From Fulvimarina sp. (GTDB taxonomy: Bacteria > Pseudomonadota > Alphaproteobacteria > Rhizobiales > Rhizobiaceae): a stretch of DNA of 64,000 bases. The stretch lies in NCBI GenBank assembly GCA_002700095.1, contig PACL01000008.1, positions 1 to 64,000 of the forward strand, in the 5' to 3' direction. The notes below the pieces were generated by a model. It searched no databases, was not told the DNA's origin, and saw nothing but the letters and a program-made list of their open reading frames with translations. The position numbers and the translations under genes are program-made. Shown here piece after piece: positions 57,560 through 64,000 of this stretch. Each line of letters starts with the position of its first letter. Positions within the stretch are counted from its first letter, which is position 1.

Positions 57560-57641
57560 GTTTCGAGCGGTCCAGCGGGACCCTCGAAACGACAGCCGAG
57601 ACCCCGGACGACCTGACATCGTGATCCGATCACGTCCGGGG
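57560..57641 (+). terminator. Two strong hairpins downstream of tRNA-Leu
   Basis: Hairpin one is GTTTCGAG-C-GGTCC / GGACC-CTCGAAAC (57560-57590), starting 7 nt after the tRNA CCA end. Hairpin two is CCCCGGACG (57602-57610) with CGTCCGGGG (57633-57641), followed by CGGTCTTCTTC. Both likely serve termination and 3' processing of the tRNA transcript; the T-tract is imperfect. Confidence 0.55.
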
Positions 57642-58003
57642 CGGTCTTCTTCAGAAACAGTCTCAAAACCGATCAATGTCTGCCGTAGGCCGTCGGAATA
57701 GTTTCGAATCGGCTCCATATCGGCAGATCCGATGTCGTATGTTCGGTGTGCTGCAGCAAAACGCCTGCGTGTTGGAAGCGAAGAAGCGAAGCGGCACTGC
57801 GACGGCGGCGCCGACGCGTCGTTCCGGGACGGGTTTGCTTGCAGAGACTTCGGTCCGGCACAGTCGGCCGCTCGTGAGGACTTGAGGCGGTCCGCATCTT
57901 AACCCTCTTCTTATGTATCTGAAATAATTCAGGATGCGACTCGCAATTTCGCACCGTTCCTGTACTTCGGTACGGGATCGTTAAGGGTTTCGGAGTTCGA
58001 GCA
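57642..58003. other. Leader region with a UUCG-tetraloop hairpin
   Basis: No ORF is supported. The stretch 57895-57935 is AT-rich and may hold the promoter of the methyltransferase-like gene. TCCTGTAC-TTCG-GTACGGGA (57958-57977) is an 8-bp stem with a UUCG loop, 27 nt before the start codon, in the probable 5' UTR. Confidence 0.45.
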
Positions 58004-58708
58004 ATGGCAACCGCCCAAACCAGTCCCGCCTGGGTCAAGCCGGACCCGATGAGCAATCCGCGCAGCATCGAGCGCCAGTTCCGGACGCGGCGCTTCCGTC
58101 ACGTGCGGCAGCTCATGGAGGCGGCACTGCAGGAGCGCGACAGGATCGAGGTGCTCGATCTCGGCGGCACCGAATCCTACTGGGCGATCGCCGAGGACAT
58201 GTTTGCCGAACACCGGGACCGGATCACCATCATCCTGGTGAACAACGAGCCAATCGATCCGCCGAAGAACCCGGTCTTTCGCGCCGTCTCGGGTGATGCC
58301 TGCTCGAAGGAGCTCTTTCCCGGCAAGAAATTCGACCTCGTTCACTCCAACTCGGTGATCGAGCATGTCGGCGACGAGCGCCAGATGCAGGCCTTCGCCG
58401 ACAATGTGCGGCGGTTGTCGGATCGCTATTTCGTGCAGACGCCGAACTACTGGTTTCCGCTCGAGCCGCATTTTCGGGTGCCCGGCTTCCAGTGGCTGCC
58501 CCTGTCGGCGCGCGCCGCGCTGATGCAGCGCTTCAATCTCGGCTTCTTTCCCCGCGCGGCAAGCCGCGATGAGGCCTGGCGCAACGTCGCCGACATCCGG
58601 CTCCTCGACGCCAAGATGATGCGGCGGCTGTTTCCTGGCGCCGAGCATCTGGAAGAGCGGGTGGCCGGCCTGACGAAATCGCTGATGGCGGTGCAGGACC
58701 GTATCTGA
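58004..58708 (+). CDS. Class I SAM-dependent methyltransferase-like protein
   Basis: 234 aa. A degenerate Methyltransf_11 fold: motif I is VLDLGGTESYWAIA, and a motif near FDLVHSNSVIEHVGDERQMQAFADNVRRL matches the post-II region of these enzymes. The downstream YFVQTPNYWFPLEPHF fits as well. The acceptor is unknown; similar proteins occur in polysaccharide or glycan loci, but no such genes flank it here. Single gene after tRNA-Leu. Confidence 0.75.
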   Translation: MATAQTSPAWVKPDPMSNPRSIERQFRTRRFRHVRQLMEAALQERDRIEVLDLGGTESYWAIAEDMFAEHRDRITIILVNNEPIDPPKNPVFRAVSGDACSKELFPGKKFDLVHSNSVIEHVGDERQMQAFADNVRRLSDRYFVQTPNYWFPLEPHFRVPGFQWLPLSARAALMQRFNLGFFPRAASRDEAWRNVADIRLLDAKMMRRLFPGAEHLEERVAGLTKSLMAVQDRI

Positions 58709-58792
58709 AGCCGGCTGCGGCGATTTTGTCGTTCAAGTTTCTCCGGCGGCCGCTTCAGGCAGCCGCCGGATGCCTGCTCGGACCTGCGGCGC

Positions 58793-59071
58793 TCACTCCT
58801 CCGGCGCGGTGTCCTCCGGTGCCGCGTCCTCCGGCGCCTTGCGCCAGACCTCGACGGGGCCCTTCAGCTTGATGGTCAGCGGCTTGCCCTTGCGGTCAAG
58901 GGCCTTGCCGGCCTGGACTCGGACCCAGCCCTCGCTGACGCAATACTCTTCCACATTGGTCTTCTCCTCGCCCTTGAAGCGCACGCCGACACCGGCGGCG
59001 AGGGCGGCCTCATCATAGAAGGGGCTGTCCGGATCAATGCTGAGCCGGTCGGGGAGGTCGTCGTTGGTCAT
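58793..59071 (-). CDS. DUF3297 family protein
   Basis: 92 aa from ATG 59071 (MTNDDLPDRLS), the usual start of the family; a TTG at 59092 is an alternative. The core VGVRFKGEEKTNVEEYCVSEGWVRVQAGKALDRKGKPLTIKLKGPVE is the DUF3297 signature. The C-terminal ~15 residues are an acidic Ala/Pro extension. Function is unknown; small cytosolic protein. Convergent with the methyltransferase-like gene. Confidence 0.88.
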   Translation of the reverse strand: MTNDDLPDRLSIDPDSPFYDEAALAAGVGVRFKGEEKTNVEEYCVSEGWVRVQAGKALDRKGKPLTIKLKGPVEVWRKAPEDAAPEDTAPEE

Positions 59072-59462
59072 GCCTTGGATGCTCCGTTTCAATCGGGCGG
59101 GACACTAACCACATGACGACGCAGGTGGGGAGGGGCTTTTTCCGCGATATTTGCGCCAGCTATCCGCCGCTTCCCGCAAAAACCCCTCTGCAGCTTCCAC
59201 TGTAAACGACGGGTCCGCTCGTCGAGGGATGACCCGCCGGCTCGGCGCAGGTTCGGCAATGGATGCCGAATTGCGCGAAAAGGCTGGACGACGGGGCTGG
59301 CGATGCCGCGTGGGTGGCCATCTTCATGTCCGGTTCATGGGGTAAGCCTCATGATCGGTAAAGATGTTTCCATCCCGAGATGTGACGGAGCGCCGGCGAT
59401 CTGCCGCGCCGCGCCGGGGCTTGCGGCTGGACGAGTGACGACGGCAAAGGACGATCGAGCGG
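59072..59462. other. Intergenic region before the L,D-transpeptidase
   Basis: The DUF3297 promoter and the L,D-transpeptidase promoter must both lie here. I see no supportable gene, RNA or strong hairpin. Confidence 0.4.
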
Positions 59463-60965
59463 ATGACGAGACTGGTGCGAACATGCCTTCCGGGCCTCAT
59501 TCTTCTGGGCCTTTCGGCCGGCCCGACGGCCGCTGCGGGCGCTGCGGATGGCGAAGCGCCGGTTCTGTTGGCGCAGGGCTATGGCGCCGGCGTGCCCGAC
59601 GGCGCGGTCGAGGTCTATGTGGATCAGTACGGCCAGCGCGTCTTTCTCGACGGTCGCGGCCGGGTGGTCGGCGTCGAGCGTCCCCGCGGCGACCGGTTCG
59701 AGCGCCGGCGCGACCGCTTCCGGGAGCGACGCGGTGCGATCATCGATGCGCCGCCGCCGCCGGGCGTGACCGTCGAGGGCCGGGTCGACATGCCGCCGCA
59801 GGGCGGGTTCGGCCTGGATGGCGACTATCGCCGGCCGCAGACCATCGATCCCTATGACGATGGCGGGCAGGATTACTACGACGGCAATGACGACCGTCGC
59901 TACTATGACGAGGGTCCGGTCGAGGCCGCGCCTTTGCCGGCGCCGGGCGTGAATTCGACGCGCGAGGCCGGCCTGCCGCAGCCAGATCCCGACCAGCCGC
60001 TTCCCGGCGCCATCGGGCCTGCGCCGGGCAGCTTCGGCGCCGATCCCCTGTCGACCGACGAGGGGCAGACGATCCGGGAGACCGATCCGGCGCCGGCGGT
60101 CCAGGCGCCTGGCGGGCAGAACGACAAGACCCAGGTGGCCGCGCTGCAGATCCTGCTCGACCGCGCCGGCATGTCGCCGGGCGTCATCGACGGCCGGATG
60201 GGCGGCAACGTCAACAAGGCCGTCGCCGCCTATCGCGAGAAATTCGGCAAGACCCTCCAGACCGGCGATCCCCAGGTGCTCGCCGAGGAACTCGACGCCA
60301 CCGGCGGCCCGCCGATCACCGAATACGAGATCACCAACGAGGACGTCGCCGGCCCCTATGTCGCGTCGATCCCGAGCGACTACGGCGAGAAGGCCAAGCT
60401 GCCGGCGATGAGCTTCGAGCGGGTTTCCGAACGCCTCGCCGAGCGCTTCCACATGGACGAGGAATATCTGAAGGCGATCAATCCCGGCGCCGACTTCGAC
60501 CGCGCCGGCACCCGCATCAAGGTGGCGAACACCGGCCAGAACGTTGGCGGCGAGGTGACGCGGATCGTCGCCGACAAGGGCCGCGAACAGGTTCGGGCCT
60601 ATGGCGCCGACGGAACCCTGCTCGCCGCCTATCCGGCGACCATCGGCTCGACGGATACGCCCTCGCCGACAGGCACGGTGCAGGTGAACCGGATCGCCTT
60701 CGACCCGAACTACACCTACAATCCGAAGGTGAACTTCAAGCAGGGCAGCAACGACAAGGTCCTGACGATCCCGCCCGGCCCGAACGGCCCGGTCGGGACG
60801 ATCTGGATCGCCCTGTCGAAACCGACCTATGGCATTCACGGCACGCCCGAGCCGTCGAAGATCGGCAAGACCAACAGCCATGGCTGCGTCCGCCTGACCA
60901 ACTGGGATGCCACCGAGCTCGCCAAGATGGTCAAGCCCGGCGTTACGGTGGAATTCGCCGAATAG
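59463..60965 (+). CDS. L,D-transpeptidase (YkuD family) with peptidoglycan-binding-like domain
   Basis: 500 aa. Signal peptide at the N-terminus (LVRTCLPGLILLGLSAGPTAAAGA). Residues ~40-220 are Arg/Pro/Tyr/Asp-rich low complexity. Residues ~225-270 look like a peptidoglycan-binding helical domain (VAALQILLDRAGMSPGVIDGRMGGNVNKAVAAY). The catalytic YkuD domain follows (~365-500) with HGTPEPSKIGKTNSHGCVRLTN; Cys475 and His473 are the active-site residues. It makes 3-3 cross-links or attaches proteins to peptidoglycan in the periplasm. Confidence 0.93.
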   Translation: MTRLVRTCLPGLILLGLSAGPTAAAGAADGEAPVLLAQGYGAGVPDGAVEVYVDQYGQRVFLDGRGRVVGVERPRGDRFERRRDRFRERRGAIIDAPPPPGVTVEGRVDMPPQGGFGLDGDYRRPQTIDPYDDGGQDYYDGNDDRRYYDEGPVEAAPLPAPGVNSTREAGLPQPDPDQPLPGAIGPAPGSFGADPLSTDEGQTIRETDPAPAVQAPGGQNDKTQVAALQILLDRAGMSPGVIDGRMGGNVNKAVAAYREKFGKTLQTGDPQVLAEELDATGGPPITEYEITNEDVAGPYVASIPSDYGEKAKLPAMSFERVSERLAERFHMDEEYLKAINPGADFDRAGTRIKVANTGQNVGGEVTRIVADKGREQVRAYGADGTLLAAYPATIGSTDTPSPTGTVQVNRIAFDPNYTYNPKVNFKQGSNDKVLTIPPGPNGPVGTIWIALSKPTYGIHGTPEPSKIGKTNSHGCVRLTNWDATELAKMVKPGVTVEFAE

Positions 60966-61280
60966 CGGCGAAGCGGCGCCTGGCCTACCGCCAAAGCCGC
61001 GTGCCTGAGGGGGTCGGCGGGGCGGCCTCTCAACAATCTCGAGGGCTTCAGTATCCTCGCCCGCGCCGTCCTCATAGGGCGGCGCTGGAAGCCTGACGCC
61101 AGCCGTCACCGAGCCGGGCGACCGCTGCCCTCTGGTGCCGTGGGTCTTCCCGCCAACACGCATCCCGGCGAGCGCATCGGGATCGTTTCGCGGGAAACCA
61201 TCCTGCTTCCATCACGTTCATCTGCGAACGGCCAGCCGCCCGCAGCTCACCTGCCGGCGCCGGCCGAAGGGCAGGGTGTC
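60966..61280. other. Intergenic region before the extensin-like gene
   Basis: No gene is supported. The frame of the downstream gene is open from 61140, but the sequence before 61281 looks non-coding (no homology-like features or signal peptide). Confidence 0.4.
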
Positions 61281-62642
61281 ATGCGCGTATCTGGTTCGAA
61301 TGCCTGCAGGAGCAGGCTGTCCCGCCATCGCCGGGACGACACTCCGCAGCATTCTCCCCGAGCCCTGTCATCATCTCGAGCCTGCCATCGCGCGCATCTG
61401 GCGGCGGCAGTCAGCGCTATGCTGTTCGCCAGCTCGATGCTGGCGACGCTTGCCGTCCCGACGGCGGGAGCGGTGGCTGCCGAGCTCCCCCAAGGAGACG
61501 AAGCCCCGCCGCCGCTGCCGCGCCCGGAGGCTGGCGACGAAACTCGTGCGCAGGCAGCCAAGGCGGGCGAGGGCGGAGAGACCGAATCGCGCGGGCCCGG
61601 CGCGCCTTCGAGCCGGGAAGGCGAATCAGGGTCCAACCCGAATGGTAAATCGAGCGAGTTGAATCGTCCCCGAAAAGGCGATCTCGATCCGCTGGATGCC
61701 GCCGCGCCCCTGGAGCCGGAGCCGCTTCCCGAGACGGGGCCGGTTCCCGTGCTGCGGCCCGATGCGCCCGCCTCGCCCGAGACGCCCGAGCCGGCGGCAT
61801 CTCCGGCCGGTTCGGGGGACAGGGACAAGGCCTCTTCCGTCGATCCCGAGGCGCTGCGGTCGGGCGACGTCACCGTCACGCCAGCCCTTGCGGTCGAAGC
61901 CGCGGCCGCAGTGGTGGAGGCCAAGCGGTGCGAATCGGAACTTAGGCGCCGGGGCGCCGTCTTCACCGTCGGCGAGAGCATCTCGGAAGGGCAATGCGGG
62001 GTGTTGCGGCCGGTGGCCGTCAGCCGGCTGTCCAGCGGGATCGCGGTCGAATCAGAAACCGAGCTCCTGTGCCAGACGGTCCTCGCCCTCGATGACTGGG
62101 CGAGCGATTCCCTCGTTCCCGCTGCGAAGGATGCGTTTGGAGATCAGCGAAAGCTGGTGGCCATCCGTGAGATATCCACCTTCGTCTGCCGGCCACGGGC
62201 CTCGGAAGACAAGATTTCCGAACATGCGCGCGGCAGCGCCATCGACATCGGCGCCTTCGGCCTGTCGGACGAGACGAGCGTCGGCGTTCGCGCGATCGAC
62301 ATCAACGACAAGGACGAGGCTGGGGAAAAAGACGAGATCGGGTCGAAGGACGAAACCAAGACGACGAATCGCGCCACAGACGCCGAGAATGGCACGTCAG
62401 GATCGCCGGACGGCAACGCTCCGGGTAAGGATCGGGGTAAAGATTCGGCCAACGCCGGGACGACGCTCGAGGCTGGTGAAGCGGGCGAGGAGGCCCGCGA
62501 AAAGCACTTCCTCGACCGTGTGCGCGCCGAGGCCTGCGGCCCGTTCAAGACGGTGCTCGGCCCCGGCACGGACGCCGACCATGCGGTTCATTTCCATCTC
62601 GACATGGCGGCGAGACGCAACGGCTTCCAGTACTGCAAGTGA
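61281..62642 (+). CDS. Extensin-like C-terminal domain protein (secreted)
   Basis: 453 aa from ATG 61281; ATG 61419 is an alternative start just before the signal-peptide core (MLFASSMLATLAVPTAGAVAA). A ~120-residue acidic, Pro-rich linker follows. Residues ~215-453 are the Extensin-like_C domain: CESELRRRGAVFTVGESISEGQCGV, LCQTVLALDDWA, STFVCRPR, EHARGSAIDIGAF and the terminal HFHLDMAARRNGFQYCK, with conserved cysteines and histidines. A charged ~80-residue insertion interrupts the domain after DIGAF. Likely envelope-associated; function unknown. Confidence 0.85.
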   Translation: MRVSGSNACRSRLSRHRRDDTPQHSPRALSSSRACHRAHLAAAVSAMLFASSMLATLAVPTAGAVAAELPQGDEAPPPLPRPEAGDETRAQAAKAGEGGETESRGPGAPSSREGESGSNPNGKSSELNRPRKGDLDPLDAAAPLEPEPLPETGPVPVLRPDAPASPETPEPAASPAGSGDRDKASSVDPEALRSGDVTVTPALAVEAAAAVVEAKRCESELRRRGAVFTVGESISEGQCGVLRPVAVSRLSSGIAVESETELLCQTVLALDDWASDSLVPAAKDAFGDQRKLVAIREISTFVCRPRASEDKISEHARGSAIDIGAFGLSDETSVGVRAIDINDKDEAGEKDEIGSKDETKTTNRATDAENGTSGSPDGNAPGKDRGKDSANAGTTLEAGEAGEEAREKHFLDRVRAEACGPFKTVLGPGTDADHAVHFHLDMAARRNGFQYCK

Positions 62643-62671
62643 GCGGGGCATCCTCGGCCCCGAGGCCCTTG

Positions 62672-64000
62672 CTACTGCGCCGCCAGGAGCGGCGTGTCGA
62701 CGTTTTCCTCCAGAAGGGCGTCGATGCGCTCGCGCTCGCGCTTGAAGGTGATGAGGTCGTCGCCCTTCAGCACCTTGCCCGGTGGGATCTTGATGCGCAT
62801 CGGATCCACCGGCTTGTCGTTCACATGCACCTCGAAATGCAGGTGATTGCCGGTCGACAGGCCGGTCGAGCCGACATAGCCGATGACCTGGCCCTGGCGC
62901 ACTTTCGCCCCCGGCCGGATGCCCTTGGCGATGCCGCTCTGATGGGCATAGACGGTCTCGTAGCCATTGGCGTGCTTGATCTGGGTCTCGCGGCCGTAGC
63001 CGGAGGACCAGCCGGCTTTGGTCACGACGCCGTCGGCGGCGGCGAGAATCGCGGTTCCGCGGGGCGCCGCCCAGTCGACGCCCCAATGGGGCCGGACATA
63101 GCCGAGCACGGGGTGCTTGCGCCCGGTCGAGAAGCCGGAGCTGAAGCGGGCGCTGCCTATCGGTTTCCTGAGCAGGAATTGCCCGGCGCTCTGGCCGTCC
63201 GCGTCGAAATAGTCGGCCACCCCGCTCTCCGTCGGCCGGAACCGGTAGTAGCGCTTGACCACGTCGCCGACATGGATCTCGACATAGAGGAGCTCGCCCG
63301 GCTCCTCCGCCTCGCCGTCCCTGGTCATCGAATAGAACACCACGAGCCGGTCGCTCGGCGACAGCCGCGCCTGCAGGTCGATGTCCGTCGCGAGCATCTG
63401 GACGAGCTGGCGGCACATGCGCAGGTCGAGCCCGTAGGACAGGGCGGCCTGGAAGATGCCGTCGTAGACCGTCGGCATGTCGTTGCGGATCGGTGCTTCG
63501 TTTTCGTTCTCGTCGATCGCCTCGGCCACCGAATCGGACATCTCCGGCGAGATCGACGGTTCGAACGGGCCGTCGCGCGTTGCGGCCACCGTGGCGAGGT
63601 GCTCACCGCCCCGATAGGCGGAGAGGCGGACGACGGCGGTCTTCGCACCGTCGTCCGGATCGCCTTGGCGTGGCTGCGTCTCGACGCCGATCCGCAACGC
63701 GTCGCCGGGAAGAAGATCGTCGCCCTCGATGAGCTTGGCGAGGGCCGCGACGGCGGCCTTGGCCTGATCGTCGTCATGGCCGGCGCGGGCCAGCATGTCG
63801 GCGATCGCCGCCTTCTGGCGGAAGGGCAGGATTTCCTCGTGGAAGCGCGGCACGTCGTCGTCGCGGGTGTCGGCAATGGCGAAGGAGACGTTCTGGGCGA
63901 CGACGCGAAAGGCGGAACCCGGCTCGTATTCGAGGCTCGGATCGGGATTGAGCCCGAAGCGGAAGGGATCGACGGTGCCGAGCGAGGCGACCTGCACCGG
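62672..64000 (-). CDS. M23 family metallopeptidase, 5' end cut by window
   Basis: The frame is open to the right edge, so the start lies beyond base 64000; a GTG at 63997 is probably internal. Residues visible: about 442. The N-terminal part has an OapA/LysM-like region, and the C-terminal LytM/M23 domain carries the zinc motifs: GRKHPVLGYVRPHWGVDWAAP (His, Asp) and GLSTGNHLHFEVHVN (HLH). It cleaves peptidoglycan peptide bridges, or acts as a scaffold for amidases. It belongs to the envelope-related group with the L,D-transpeptidase and extensin-like genes. Confidence 0.92.
   Translation of the reverse strand, partial: PVQVASLGTVDPFRFGLNPDPSLEYEPGSAFRVVAQNVSFAIADTRDDDVPRFHEEILPFRQKAAIADMLARAGHDDDQAKAAVAALAKLIEGDDLLPGDALRIGVETQPRQGDPDDGAKTAVVRLSAYRGGEHLATVAATRDGPFEPSISPEMSDSVAEAIDENENEAPIRNDMPTVYDGIFQAALSYGLDLRMCRQLVQMLATDIDLQARLSPSDRLVVFYSMTRDGEAEEPGELLYVEIHVGDVVKRYYRFRPTESGVADYFDADGQSAGQFLLRKPIGSARFSSGFSTGRKHPVLGYVRPHWGVDWAAPRGTAILAAADGVVTKAGWSSGYGRETQIKHANGYETVYAHQSGIAKGIRPGAKVRQGQVIGYVGSTGLSTGNHLHFEVHVNDKPVDPMRIKIPPGKVLKGDDLITFKRERERIDALLEENVDTPLLAAQ

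Noticed and set aside
58742..58770. Terminator between the methyltransferase-like gene and DUF3297
   Set aside because: A 9-bp stem (TCCGGCGGC/GCCGCCGGA) exists, but neither side has a T-run in the proper direction; kept only as an intergenic hairpin.

Overview
The window is a GC-rich, densely packed chromosomal segment from an alphaproteobacterium, most likely Hyphomicrobiales (Rhizobiales) and possibly an Aurantimonadaceae-like genus. The genus is a guess. The order is supported by hisB-DUF2628-hisH order, an HslV with the alphaproteobacterial N-terminus, uppP beside an NDUFA9-like epimerase gene, a DUF3297 gene, and two copies of a palindromic intergenic repeat of a type common in rhizobia. 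I see no rRNA, CRISPR array, intact insertion sequence or prophage.

Layout. 1-6.2 kb: the 3' end of a giant VCBS/cadherin-like/RTX adhesin, closed by a terminator. 6.4-12.2 kb: a secreted YARHG-type protein, an M15 peptidase, a gene-poor stretch with one candidate small ORF, a PhoD-like phosphatase and a SleB-type lipoprotein hydrolase. 12.5-17.3 kb: a guanidine-assimilation locus made of a guanidine-I (ykkC) riboswitch with a competing downstream hairpin, a three-gene ABC importer, a guanidine hydrolase (GdmH) and a histidine-rich small protein that may handle nickel. 17.4-17.9 kb: a BrnT-like toxin-antitoxin pair. 18.1-20.6 kb (minus): queG, a Gly/Ala pentad-repeat protein and an SDR. 20.7-25.7 kb: GMC oxidoreductase, MFS transporter, DeoR regulator and a stress-type SDR. 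25.7-30.9 kb: CHAD and CYTH genes, an ICMT-like methyltransferase, hisH-DUF2628-hisB, and divergent hslV. 30.9-41.5 kb: a HD-GYP-type protein, a sugar-acid aldolase with a lactonase-like hydrolase, egtB-egtD, katE and an S9 oligopeptidase. 41.8-49.2 kb: a seven-subunit Mrp cation/proton antiporter operon continuing into a DUF423 gene and an SDR. 49.4-57.2 kb: HWE histidine kinase, GFA-like protein, aldo/keto reductase with divergent LysR regulator, GST, UppP and the NDUFA9-like protein. 57.4-64 kb: tRNA-Leu(CAG), a methyltransferase-like protein, DUF3297, and three envelope genes (L,D-transpeptidase, extensin-like protein, and an M23 peptidase cut by the window end).

The most interesting system is the guanidine locus. 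The riboswitch would sense guanidine, the ABC system import it and GdmH hydrolyse it to urea and ammonia. The last gene encodes a protein with 13 histidines in its first 50 residues. No hypA/hypB-like genes (the known accessory partners of cyanobacterial GdmH) are visible here, so this protein is a good candidate for an alternative nickel-supply factor. Cell-wall enzymes (M15, SleB, L,D-transpeptidase, extensin-like, M23, UppP) and stress functions (ergothioneine, catalase, Mrp, GST) are well represented.
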